This document shows positions 24,514 through 36,396 of a DNA stretch of 64,000 nucleotides, piece by piece. The notes under the pieces are model-generated. The model was not told the origin of the DNA and made no database searches. It saw only the letters and a program-made list of their open reading frames with translations. Origin of the DNA: Apium graveolens (Eukaryota > Streptophyta > Magnoliopsida > Apiales > Apiaceae); the NCBI RefSeq assembly GCF_009905375.1, contig NC_133650.1:141539135-141603134 (forward strand). Reading direction: 5' to 3'. Both the position numbers and the translations under genes were made by a program. Every line of letters starts with the position of its first letter. The stretch's first letter is position 1.

Positions 24514-24882
24514 ATGGCTCAATTCCAGTTTTACACACGCAGTGGTGGATGTTATCTATCGATCTTTAATCCTAGTGATGAAAAGATGTACTTTGATCCA
24601 TACGGATATAAGGTTCGTATTGGTGGTGAAGTTTATCACCCAACTGAAGTTCCGAATTCAGTTTATGATCATCTCTCTTGGGATGATCAGTTGGAACTAC
24701 ATTTCTTTACTGCAGATGTTCTTCATAACGAAGAACTTCGTGCTGAACTGGCGGAACGTGCTCGTCAAGCAGCTCTTGAACTACAAGATAATATCATCTC
24801 TCTTGCATGCATAATGAGTAGGATTTATCACTGCCAAGCTCTCAAGAAGCAAGAAGAGATGAAGAAGCGAAAGTTAGGATAG
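24514..24882 (+). CDS. Uncharacterised 122-aa ORF downstream of pol
   Basis: An intact ORF, unlike the neighbouring gag and pol. The N-terminal half is rich in aromatic residues and Gly (SGGCYLSIF, FDPYGYKVRIGGEVYHP). The C-terminal half is a predicted helix rich in Glu, Ala and Arg (AELAERARQAALELQD) ending in a basic KKQEEMKKRKLG tail. No signal peptide or membrane segment is seen. It is preceded by TATAAATA and followed by AATAAA at 24981-24986, so it could be its own transcription unit. Family unknown. It may be an accessory protein of this Sirevirus lineage or a captured fragment; an intact frame in a decayed element may also be chance in a short ORF. Confidence 0.6.
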   Translation: MAQFQFYTRSGGCYLSIFNPSDEKMYFDPYGYKVRIGGEVYHPTEVPNSVYDHLSWDDQLELHFFTADVLHNEELRAELAERARQAALELQDNIISLACIMSRIYHCQALKKQEEMKKRKLG

Positions 24883-26063
24883 TTCCTAGGAATAGTTTGG
24901 CTCTTATTGGGACTATTTTCTTGTTTCTGCCTTGTACTTTTATTTTTCATGAATGAATATATATTATCTTCTTTTGCTTCAATAAATGACTTCTTAATTA
25001 ATTTCTTATATATGCTTGAATGTTCTTAACTGATCATATTCAAATCAGTACTGCATGCTTAAATTCAAATATTTTCATAAGTGCATTTGATAATCTAATC
25101 TCTGTTTAAGTTCATGTGACCACTTCAGTACAGATTGAGACCTACAGGAAGTAACTGTTGTTAAAGAGAAAATTTATGGAAGATTTAATTCTTGATCAAA
25201 GAGAATTATTATATTTGAGTGTTACATTCTATTCAAAATCTTTGAGACTTCTTTTTTCTATTCAAGGAAGTTGCTCACACTCATTTCTTAAAGTTATATA
25301 TCTTAAATCTTAAATTTCTTCTCACAACTGAAACACTTGAATCTTTTCTCAAATGTTGCCAAAAATCAAGTGACATAATTCTTGAATTATGCTCACCACT
25401 CAGAAACAACATTAAGTTGGTTAGAGACTACTTGCTGAGGTAGATCTTAATGATACTAACAGAGACACAAAGGTTTCATTAGTTTTTGCTGAAGACTATG
25501 TGATAGCTTTCAATTAACACATTCAGGTGTTGGTTATTTGCAAGAAGAACAAAGGCTTAAGATCATGGTACATGATAGTAACTTGATCAAATCCTCTCCA
25601 ATTCAAATGGAGGTTCTCATAATTGATGAACAACAACCGCCATAACCACAGTATCAACTGTGAGCTAAATTGTGGATTCATAAGGTATAAATATTGTTAT
25701 TACTTTATTAGCATTTATTCTAAATACTGATCTAGTTCTTTGAGCATTTATTACATTTTTTTAAAAAAAAATCATGTTGGTATGATTACATCTAGACCTT
25801 ATTTAAGGACTTCCTCTAGTTATATGACCACAGATCACCCTTCTTTAGCCACCTCTTATTTCTACAGGACAGTCTTTTTGAGCCTTTTTGTGTGAGATGT
25901 GTGAAAAGATTGAGAGAAAAATAGAATTTAAGAGAGGCAGGATCCTTCCTGGAAAAAAGAGAGGTAGATGAGAGATAAGATTTTATAATCCCTGTGAGGA
26001 AGCTCTGACTATTAAAAGTCATGAGATGTGTGGTGTGAGGAGTAGTGAGACTACTTTAAAAGA
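24883..26063. other. Spacer between accessory ORFs
   Basis: A+T-rich, with a possible polyadenylation signal AATAAA at 24981-24986. No ORF of note; a short open frame on the minus strand (25816-26022) has no recognisable content. Confidence 0.5.
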
Positions 26064-27741
26064 ATGGAGAGATTAAGGTTTATTTGCTATATATTTGCAA
26101 GTGCTCAGAGTCCTAAAGACAAAGATGCTGAAAAGCAGTCTGTTGAACATCAAGAAAACTTTGATATACCAAAGGCTATTAATCTCCCAGCATGTCTAAG
26201 TACTGATACTTTCTTGCAATCCATACATTCTACTATTCCACCACATAGTATAATCCCTATTTTTGTTGAAAAACAGTCTATTTATTCTACTTTACCATTA
26301 CATGAGGAAATCCATGTTGTTGCTGAAGATGTAGTAGCACAACAGTCCATTCGTAAAGTTTCATCCATTTCAGAATCACCACAACATGTTACAGGAACTG
26401 AAGTTCTGGAAGTTAATCTCGAAGCTCCAATTCATTTATCTACAATACTTGAAGATGTGGAGTTAACTGCTGAAGGTGTGGAAGCTTCTGAAACTACTGG
26501 ATCACATATTGCACCAATTTCTCATTCAAATCATCATGCTGAAGTTAGTGATAAAGTTCAGCAATTAGTGCAAAATCCAGTTGTTGTTGAAGAATCTAAT
26601 GATAGTGAAGAACCTAATATTTTTAATGCTATTATAGATCCTAGGGATGATCTATTCTTCCCTGAAAATATGCTTATATATGTGAGACAACAGAAACTGA
26701 AAGAGTTAGATGCTACAAAAGAAAAGGATTATTCTGATAATCTCTGAAATGCTCATTGGAAAGATAATACATATCCTATTTCCATAATACAAGCTATTGC
26801 ACATCTGGAAGCAACAGAACAGAAGATTACAAATCCTGATATGCTGAATCATCTGAAAGCATCAACTTTAGTTGTCAGATCTTTACACACAGCTCATAAA
26901 GCAACTACTACTCAAATCAATCAGACTAAAGAATCTTTGATTGCTTCAAAGCTGACTACTCATCAGGAAATTCAGAAACAAATTTCACCATAGTTTCCAG
27001 ACAAACTACAACTGAAGCCAGTTAAGCTAGATTGGAAGCTAAACAAGATCAAATGTCTGCTCAACTTATAGAAGTACCGAATTTAATGGAGCTGATTCTT
27101 TCTCTACTGCTTGGTGATAATGCCAAAAAGGAGGAGAATATTATTAAATCTAAATGCAAACAACTGTCATTGACAAGTACTGATATTGAAAATTCTGATG
27201 GAGGTAATAAGGGGGGAGAAAAGGATAGAAAAAGGAGAAAAAAAAAGAAAAAAAAAAGAGTTGAAGATTTAATATTGATGATGAAAACCAAGGTATTCTA
27301 GAGATAGAAGCTGGTGCTGAAGCAAGTCAATATTGTTAATGAAGATCAAGGTATTTTGGAGATAGAAGCTGGTGCTGAAGCAAGTCAATTTCTTCAATCT
27401 CTGAAAGATAAACAACTTTGTTCTACAAGGATCCAAAGATTCAATTATTTGACTCTGAGGAGAGTAGAAGAATATTTACAAAAGAAAATTATGGAGTTGA
27501 TCTTGAACAGCTAAGGCAAATGGAGGAAGTATTCACGAATTCCATGAAGACAACAAATGCTGACATTGTTGTTATTTATCAAGTACTTTATGAAGATGAT
27601 CCTTTTAACAGACCAACCAGAGGTGTAGCTATAAGGGAAATTAGTCAAGCAAAAAATCTCAGATCACAAGTTATAGTAACTACTGACTTAAGTTTAAAGG
27701 AAAAAAAAGATAGAAGAGAAGTCAAAGTTTTCAAAGTCTAA
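26064..27741 (+). pseudogene. Second accessory ORF region, broken
   Basis: The first part (26064-26747, 227 aa) is acidic and rich in Ser, Glu, Val and His, with ISESPQHV and VEASETTGSHIAP-like low-complexity text. After stops at 26745 and near 26990, related helical Gln/Lys/Thr-rich text continues in other frames to 27741, including a run of Lys codons (27230-27260). A tandem duplication of about 58 bp (near 27284-27398) repeats the reading EIEAGAEASQ. Env-like ORFs have been described at this place in Sireviruses, but I see no membrane segment, so I only call it a late accessory ORF. Confidence 0.55.
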
Positions 27742-27923
27742 AGCCAAAGTTTTTGGAAAGAAGAAAAAGGAAGATTTATGAAGCATTCTGAGCTGAGGAA
27801 GTGGAATTAACCTCTGACATTGCTCAAGTTAAAGTAGCAGTTCAGGATGCATACTTGATTCCTGCATTTAGATAGTTTTAATATAATCAATTGAAACTTG
27901 TCCATATTTTCATAATGAACAAG

Positions 27924-27933
27924 TTGGGGGAGA
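27924..27933 (+). promoter_or_regulatory. Polypurine tract of the Sirevirus-like element
   Basis: TTGGGGGAGA sits directly before the 3' LTR, where plus-strand DNA synthesis would be primed. Confidence 0.85.
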
Positions 27934-27934
27934 T

Positions 27935-28518
27935 TTTTAGTAGCAATTAATGATATCAAATAGAAACTATCAAAAGCATCGACGAATGATGACTATAAGC
28001 ATCAACGGATGATGACTACAAGCATCGAAGGATGATGACTACAAGCATCAACGGATGATGACTACAAGCATCGACGGATGATGGTGACATCGACGGATGT
28101 TGATAATCGACGGATAATGATATCAATGGATGATGATGTCAGTGGATGACGAAATCCGTATTTGTCACATCAGTTAAACTTTGAGGAGGAAAAGGAAACA
28201 GGAACTGAAGTCGGTGAAGGACTTTATTTCAGAAGCAATTGTATAGGTTTCCTTGTTGTTAATAGAATAGGATTCTTTATGCATTGGTAGATGTGCTCTA
28301 TATAAAGAATATATTAGGTGTATGCTATAAGCATTGCAACATTGTTATATCTTTCACATAATCTAACAGCTCTGAAGGATATTGTTCATCCTTTTGAGAG
28401 AGTACGATTGTAATAAGTTTTTATCAGTCAATATAAAAACTGTTGATTATGTTGAAGTTTTGTCAAATTGATTATATTTTAGTATTCACCCCCTCTACAG
28501 TTGATTAAGGGCCTAACA
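27935..28518 (+). repeat. 3' LTR of the Sirevirus-like element
   Basis: About 584 bases ending GGGCCTAACA. The start reads TTTTAG where the 5' LTR has TGTTAG, so the terminal G has changed. It carries the same 23-bp minisatellite (27975-28090), and differences from the 5' LTR are scattered substitutions and small indels. Confidence 0.9.
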
Positions 28519-28832
28519 CACTCTCCTGATAGTGAGTTTGTCGACCTATTGTACCTTATATATGAGATTATGCTACGCTAAAGCCCAATTCCCGGAATTT
28601 GGTCTATAATAGATACTCACTTGGCTTTTATTATTTTACTAGCTTTTGTCAAATTGCTTAATTCCAGAACATGATAGCACCGTATGTTTAATACGATGTG
28701 CAACATATAGATAGTTTTCTATAAAGATATTTTAGAAAAACTTCAGCTCCATCTGCCTTTTTTTTCATACAAGCACATGGCCCTTTCTTCTCCCACTTGA
28801 AATAATTTTTGTAGATATCCTTTATATTGATA
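28519..28832. other. Spacer between copia element and Helitron
   Basis: About 310 A+T-rich bases. No gene or repeat recognised. Confidence 0.5.
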
Positions 28833-28865
28833 CTAGCATGGATGCCCGCTTCGCGTGTCGTTGGT
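28833..28865 (-). other. Helitron 3' terminus: hairpin and CTAG
   Basis: The minus strand ends ACACGCGAAGCGGGC ATCCATG CTAG, then host T. The imperfect stem CACGC/GCGGG with loop GAA lies about 8 bases before CTAG. A hairpin 10-12 nt upstream of CTRR is the Helitron transposition terminator. Confidence 0.75.
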
Positions 28866-29592
28866 TTTTTAATAAATTAAGAGGACAATCAAGTGATTAC
28901 ATAGAACTGCTTTTTCAAAATTAGGAGTTTGGATGCGTAATGTTATTTTTTTTATGAGGATGGCTAGAAAATGGAAGAAGGGTAAATGAATATGATTACA
29001 TTATTGTGAAAGCCGTTTAAAAATGATTGAGTAGGACGATTTTGTATTTATTGTTTTTATTGCCGGAGTAGTCCCTCTTCTTTGTTATTTTGGGTCCGTA
29101 ATGGAACTTGAGAATGAAATAAGGTGAAGATTTTAACATAACGTTGATGGTTACTTAGCAATAGAAACTTTAAGTTTAAGAGCGATAGAGTAGTAGGGGT
29201 AAACATAAAATGGTTTGTGTAGTATATGGTGAATGTCATAACATAACTTATGTGGGAATCAATTACCAATGTAAAACTGCATTTCGTTATACTTGAAAAT
29301 TATAAAATTTATCACATAATAGTTTAACCTCCTCACTTTGAAGGTTGGAGGGAAAAGTAGAAGCATGGGGACATATAGTTTCACATTGTACATGATGCAA
29401 AATTCAAGCAAAATAGATTGTGGAAATCATTAGAATTTGATTCTTTGTCCTCTACTGCTTTCATGGATTGGGTTTCTATTTTGTCGGTGGCGACCGAAAG
29501 CTAAGATCTGATATCATGTCCAGGTGGTAGCTGCTGCTTGATCCCTGTAAAAGGCAGTGAAGTGAAGAACGGTGTTCAAGATAAGCTTATGT

Positions 29593-31579
29593 TTAATATT
29601 TGCATAGGAAGGTTGGGGTGTAATGCCATACCATTGTTTTCTGTTGGTGCATAGAGGTTGTGGCCTCTGTTAGATGTTGGTTTGGATCGATGAAGGCTGT
29701 GCAAATGTTTGTTGCGAAGTATGTTTCTGCCTTGTGTAGTACAGTGAATTCCTTAATGATAAGTTTGATGGTGTATTTCCTATTAACCAATGCTTTCAAC
29801 TCTTAAGGGAACGACTTATCCTCTCCCATCTGAAAGTATACTAAAAAGTTAGCGACTTTGGAATGAGGCATGAAATGATAGGTTAAAGAATTAGTTGTTA
29901 CCTATTTCAGGAGGTGGACAGCTCTTTTTCCAAGGACAGCTCTTACCTGCTGGTCGTTCAGTATAATGTCAATGCAACTCGTTTTATCTGATGCCTTTAC
30001 AGTTATCTTGAATCTATGTATATTGAAGAGGCCGAAGAAGGTATTAATTTTCTGTCAAATATAGACATTAATTTCTGTGGGGTAGAAGTTTTTAATCTGT
30101 CACTTACCTCTTGTCGGGGCAAGGCAGGATACGATTGCAATTCATACAGTACCATCTATCTTGCTCAAATTCTATTTCTCCAAAGCATTGTGTGCAAATC
30201 GTCTTGTACCATGGATCGGTCTCTTCCACCACAGTGATAATCAGATGTGCACAAATTTGTCTCTGCAAGTACATAAACTATAATATTGAACGAAGAAAGA
30301 ACTGGTACTTGTTTAGTTTTACAGTACCATGATGTATTCCTTCCTCAGGCTTATAATCCTCACTACATTAAGCATTTCCACCACTGCATGCTTGTCCATT
30401 GCATACATTTCTTGTTGGAAAGCAGGTTGTGTCAATCTAATGATATTTGGAAAATGTTCAAATTGTTAGATAAATGACATTCGTGTAAGGATTGTGTGAA
30501 TATAAGTTCTTTACTTACTTCTGTCTTAGCTGCATCATACTGTAATGATTGTAGTTGATATAACATTGGGTCCCCCTACACTTGAAAGATCAACTTGATC
30601 TTGGAAGGGAAACATTTGTTTACACATGCACAGAGTTTGTAGAGAACCGTCAAAAGACGTAAACATGTTATGGATTGATCAATAAATGGAAGAACTTACA
30701 ACTTTCATACCATTCCACAATCCTACTCGGCTACTTGCAATAATCAGTATAGTAGGTTTTTCATGAACTTCTTTCATCTGTTCATCAAACATTTCAGCAA
30801 ATGTATCCCAAAAAGTGACATTGATTGAGGACCTACGCATTTTTTCCGGGATATTTGATGATTAAGGACAAAAATAACCTAAAAATACGGAAATGAAATG
30901 TATAAGGAAAATGTAACCTTCCATCGGTCAGTATTAGCTTAACTTGCTTCTGAGCATCATTGAATTTGTTAACCAAATGTGTGAGTGGCTGATAAAATTT
31001 CACAATTCCAATTATTTGAAATTGTTAGTTTCAGTTGAAGGTTTACATGTTAGAAACATTTATTTATTGATTTCACCTTCCAAGTGAGTTGTTTGTTTTG
31101 TAAGCTCCATCAGCTCGCTATGATCATAGAAATCAAAAGCATTACTTTCAATAGTACATGTACTTTCCTCAATTTCTTTAATTTGAGTGTCTTTTGAGAA
31201 AACCAACTGCACATCATTTGCGAGGCATAAGAACTTGTCATCGGGTTTGTATGCCTGAACGACAAACTTCCTAATGATATAGCACTTGCCCACAATGAAC
31301 TTATCTCTTAGCGCGTCATCTGCGTTTCCAGGGATGAAAGCGTGCATCCTATTATTCTAGGAGGTTTGCAGAAAGTGGACATTATATTCTACAGCTGAAT
31401 GTATAATAGTAAAAGTTTATAACATAGTTTACCTTGTCATCTAAGATAATGATGTTGAAACTTTTGAAAATCTCGCCCTTTCTTGTAGCTCCTCTCCAGA
31501 ACCTTGTAACTCTTACTCTGATTTTCCAATCAAACTTCCCAACTTTGAGGCTACTTAGGTCATCAAATTTTCCTTTGGA
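29593..31579 (-). CDS. RPA70-like single-strand DNA-binding protein (Helitron copy 2)
   Basis: A multi-exon gene with minus-strand exons. Exon 1 starts at the ATG near 31579 (LSSLKVGKFDWKIRVRV) and exon 2 spans about 31364-31074 (MHAFIPGNA, then KFIVGKCYIIRKFVV), together forming a first OB fold (DUF223 type). Further exons follow near 30990-30917 and 30843-30700 (NVTFWDTFAEMF), a second OB fold. A Cys4 zinc-finger exon at about 30250-30110 (CTQC ... CMNC) is typical of RPA DBD-C. C-terminal exons lie at 30010-29905 and 29815-29593. The protein would coat single-stranded DNA exposed during rolling-circle transposition. Exon edges are approximate, and I did not verify every junction or exclude stops between them. 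Confidence 0.75.
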
Positions 31580-32116
31580 CATGTTGCTCTTCACAGGCTA
31601 CTTACAATGCTAAATTGTTTGGTAGTTGAAAGTTCTCTGTTGTGAATAAGTTACATTATAGTCAGAGAAGCATAATGTTTTATATTTATCACCTACCACC
31701 ATCTGCACTTATGTTTAATTTGATAACATCATTTACTTACCCACAAATGTAACTGATAAAGAAATTTTTTAATTATTTTCCTTTATATTTGATTGTGGTG
31801 TGCTTATAAATTACCTATTTTTTTTTCAAATGGCAAAAATGAACAATTGTTCTGTCACACTTTTAGTTTTATAGCTTTCAGCTGTAGGTGTACAATTTTG
31901 TAATTTTTGTATCTGTATAAGGTGTTTGTAAAGAATGGTAATTTCTTTGTAATTACTTGTTGTTTGGCGTCACCAATATGGGCAACTACTTCATTCATAT
32001 CTTATCATAATTAAATGCAGTCAATTACAGCTGATGTTGTTAACAAAATATATGATGATATAGTCTTAATAGTTACAACTACAAACATTGGCTTTACGTA
32101 GACAAAATTCCCCATA

Positions 32117-34075
32117 TTACTGAATCTCCTGGTTCTCTTCACTTAGCCTTCTTTTTCTAGAGAGAGTTTATTCATGGTTAGACAACAAAATTAGCGATAT
32201 AATAACATGTTGTCAAATGTCAAAATGAGGTTACATACTTTGTCTAATTTAGGCTCTTTCTTAATCTGACCTTCTTCATCAAATGGCACTGGTGCATGAA
32301 GTTTCCTTGCTCAAACCTTCTTGCTTGTAGATTTGGTTATGTTGAGGGCTTGCATTAATGTATCTTCGTACAGCGATACCTATATGCAAGAAGGTAGTCA
32401 TACATTAGACATTTTTTTAAGCTATATTGTGCTTTAATGTTAATCTCTTACATTTATAGCTGAGATTTCATTCGTCTCAAGAGTTTGGTTAGAAGACGGA
32501 GTGAAGGTCCCACCAGATTCATTTTCTTTACCAATTCCAGTAGCTTCGTACACTTCTGAACCTATCATGACATTTTCCTCTGTAATGATGACCGTGATAT
32601 TATATTTCTTCTTCTCAAACATTCTCAAATACGGCGGGAATTGTTGTTCTCCCAGTTCCTACACGTGTAAATGACTGGTTTCAGCAAAATGTATGTATTA
32701 GTTTACAAAAATTTTGCAGCAGAATGTTGGAGGTTAACCTCTTTGTCTGGAGAATACAGATCATCAACAGTTTTCTGTGAAATTTGAGCAACGGCTGCGT
32801 GAGGTAAAACTATTGTCAACGATCCACTGTCATCCGAGCATTTTGTTTCCAACCAAAAACTGTATTACAAAGAAACTGATTATGCATGCAAAAAGTGGTC
32901 AATGTTCATAGTACTGTAAATTAATTACTTGTCATATTACCTTCTTCTGGGATGTGGTATGATCCTCTTACATTTTTGACATTTGAATTTGTCAACTATG
33001 AACGTAACTTCAAGGAGACATCTTGTGCATTTTTTAGGTACCAATTAGCATCCTCATTAACCTTGTCAATCACAACTTGGCACACAACTTCCCTCTGAAG
33101 ATGAATATCATAAGTTAGTTCCTATCAAGTGACAATGACAATACCACCAAAATAATTACAGTACCTAAACATGTGTTTCAGTTAACCGAGTAATATCTCT
33201 CACAGTTAGTGTCTGTTTGGTGTCTTCTTCATCAACATCATACATTTCAGTCATTTCATCGCATCTGAAGTCATTGCAAAGCAGCATAAATAGGAAGGTA
33301 AAATATATTTTATAAATTTGCTTAAGTAAAAATTTAACCTGTTTATGAGGTCATCAACACTATAATGATCGGGATTGATAAAAATCCTTGTTGCATGGTA
33401 GTTTGTAAGGTGTGCTCTGCCTAAATCCGTAATGCATATTATTAGTCGGCATTTTCACTTAATTATGTAATACAAATCATTATGACAGTGCCATTACCCA
33501 TACCTTCATATGAACTCACTCTAGCACAGCTGATAATAATAATAGGTTCTTCTTCCTCAAGTTGTTGCAAAGCTTTGTCAATTATAATTCCAAATTCGTC
33601 AAACAAAGTAACAGACACGCAAAACCTACGTAACAAAAAGTTGCTTAAGTGGGTAGGCAAGTATGTAATTACAAAAAACACTAACACCTTGTCGGATTAG
33701 AAGACAAACCTGCCATCTACCAAATCAAATTTCAGCCTTTGTTTTTCCTGACTATTTTTAGTCGAAGTTATGAGGGGTCTTCGGTTCTTCAAGTAACCAA
33801 CCATGTCTAAAATTGAAAACATTTTAGTAGTAATAGGCATTCTTATCAATTACAAAAAGAGTATAGCATCCATACCTACTAAGAACCTATTGTCTGTTGC
33901 AAGTTTATCAATTTCAGTCATGTGGAAAAGATCAAAAGCATATTTCTCAATTACTAATCCCGGCCCAGTTGCTCTGCTTAATTTTGTGTCCTTGGTGAAG
34001 AATATGTGTTTTTTGTTTCTGACAGGGCGATATGTGTAGATCCATTTGTAGGCAACTTATTGCTTCAGTATTAGG
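32117..34075 (-). pseudogene. RPA70-like protein (Helitron copy 1), N terminus missing
   Basis: Minus-strand exons in order: the end of a first OB fold (YRPVRNKKHIFFTKDTKL, then EKYAFDLFHMTEIDKL, near 34050-33880); a linker (about 33800-33710); a second OB fold (FCVSVTLFDEFGIIIDKAL near 33630-33480); a Cys4 finger exon (CTRC ... CQKC near 33040-32950); the final OB-fold exons (32870-32440); and a C-terminal tail ending RKRRLSEENQEIQ at the stop 32117-32119. The first exon, which should hold the ATG and first strands, is not found upstream of a stop near 34066. A TGA interrupts the exon at about 32310. It lies 540 bp from the second RPA gene, in the same direction, and is likely a decayed paralogue. 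Confidence 0.72.
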
Positions 34076-34259
34076 TACCTGCAGATGCGTTCAATAAATG
34101 TGTTCAGAGGTCATTCAAGTAAGACTATTGAATACAGAGTGTAAGTGCCAGATTTAAAGATTCATACCTGATATGCTGCGAACTGGAGGCGGAGCTTCAC
34201 TAAGTCTTCACCTAACTTCTTAATGGTATGTATATTTCAGGCTTCTTAATGGTAACTAA

Positions 34260-36396
34260 AGAGGTATGTAACCGAAAGCTAATCATGCTCTAGTTAGTGC
34301 CTAAGTTCGTACAGTAACATGGCATGTTACTTGGTTGATGACTGGTTGAAGATGTGGCACGTAATGGCAGGGTACATTCTCCAACTTCAACTTAACTAAT
34401 ACAGGGAGAGGTTTATACTTAATTTCAATAATATGGTATGACCTCATAGAAGTAAAAAATGCTAAACACCTAGCTTCCAAATTATTCTAATATATTTTCA
34501 AAATAACCTATATCTCGTATAAGTATAATATATTCAAAGTGTTGATAATTTTCTAATTCAAATATAGTAATACGTAAATTTATTTATTTCATAACTTTGG
34601 TTGTTGTTTTTATAGTAGTAGACATATTATTTGATCGAAGTTATATTCTATAAATAATTCTTTCTCACATTATCAAAAAGATTTCAAATTTAATTTACGC
34701 CGTACACATTTGGTTTATTTATTTGAAACCAACGGTCAAATTAATTTTTAATATTTGTAAGTTACTTCATTCAGTTCATTACGTGATTGATATTTTTTTA
34801 AATCCAAACGCCATAAATTACATAAGTAAATCGTGTGTTAATGATGTTTAGGAAATTGTAATTTACATTTTTTTAATTTTTAACTTTTTGAAGAACACAA
34901 TACCAATTTTAAAATTTGAAAGCTAAGAAATGATTGTACTATTTGTAATTACAAAAAAATTTTAATTGCGTAATAAAATTATTGAGAAATAATATTTATA
35001 TTTATAATTGTTTTATTAAACTTATTAATTCCAAACCTGGGATATCTTAATTTATTGAAGGAATCTGGAAGTACAATTTCACATTAATCTTTAGTTTCGT
35101 ATGCACGTAGCCACGTATTATTATATGTAGCATATAAAATATTTTCCAAATAAGGCATGTTGTAATTGTACTACTTACGAAATGTAGTCAAATTATGGTT
35201 CATACATGCTAAATAAATACATTGAGCAAAGGCTTTTTCAATAGGATGTTTTGAAAATTAAATCGTGTGAGATAATACCGTTAGCAACTACATAAAATCT
35301 GTGACATTGAATTGGACCAAGTAAATATTTCATACTGTAAGTTACGGGCCTGTGGAATCTTGGTTCCAACGGATTGCTCGTGCCATTAGTTGAAAATGTA
35401 ATAGCAGCTTATGTAAAGGGAGGTGCAAAAATTTATTGCTTTTGAATATACATAGTTGATAAAAAACGTATCGGTTGGACAACATAATTAAATTTCCTAA
35501 GTTAAACCATTATCTGAAAAGAATAGGATTTATGCTTTTCTTTTAAATTACATCTTCGACATGTACACAATGATTTACCACCAAGTGCGTAGCCAAAGTA
35601 TTGCGGCTTTGGGTTAACTACGAAAAAAACTAAAAAGCCCAATGTACATACGTTACATTAACCAAACTATATGATTACGGTGAGTTAATAATATTGATTC
35701 TGTAAATAAATTATGTTTTTTTAAATTATGACATTAAATAAATATGTTTTCATTTAGAATTATGTATATACTTAAATTAATAAAATAATATATTAGGTCG
35801 TATTTTTATCGTACTCGCATATAAAGTTTTCAATATTTATACATTTATATTTAAATAAGGGTACAACATTACGTGAAATAAAAATTACTATTATTTTAAA
35901 CACTATTTTATTGACATTAATGTCGCATTTATTGTACTTTTAAAATAAGGTATTTTATGTTTTTAAAAAAAATTCAAAATCATTAAGTAATATTTGTAAT
36001 TAGTCAAATACATTGATAAATTAATAAAGTTTATTATTTTTAATTAAAAATGTCCAAATTAAAATAACAACTACTATTAAGTATTTCATTATTTATTATA
36101 TGAATTTGTAAGTTTTGTTTATTTCTGCATTTTTCAAAAACGTGGGTGTCAAATTTGGCCAACCAAAAAAACGTGTGTGTCCTCTCACCATTCATTGAAT
36201 AGTCACAGGTGTTACATACGGTGTACTGGTTAATGAACAGACGGTACATTGCATGTGTTAGAACTGGACTATTCATCTCCCCCAATACCTCTATTAAAGC
36301 CCACTGCATCAGACTCATAATGGTTCATTCATCATCTCCTCTCACTCAAATTTCTTCTTCTCCTATGCCACATCAATCAACAGAGCAATCAGAGCA
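34260..36396. other. A+T-rich non-coding segment inside the Helitron
   Basis: Very A+T-rich, with no recognised ORF. It lies between the minus-strand RPA genes and the plus-strand coiled-coil gene and would hold both 5' regions. The segment just before 36397 (about 36310-36390) is pyrimidine-rich and may be that gene's leader. Confidence 0.5.

Larger units (their letters stand above)
17686..28518 (+). mobile_element. Sirevirus-like Ty1/copia retrotransposon
   Basis: A full-length structure of 10.8 kb: left LTR, initiator tRNA-Met primer-binding site, gag, pol in copia order (protease, integrase, reverse transcriptase, RNase H), about 4 kb after pol with extra ORFs, polypurine tract and right LTR. 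Flanks are CACTA (17681-17685) and CACTC (28519-28523), a 5-bp TSD with one change. The extra ORF region and several gag zinc knuckles fit the Sirevirus lineage. Multiple stops, frameshifts and an internal deletion make it inactive. Confidence 0.9.
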
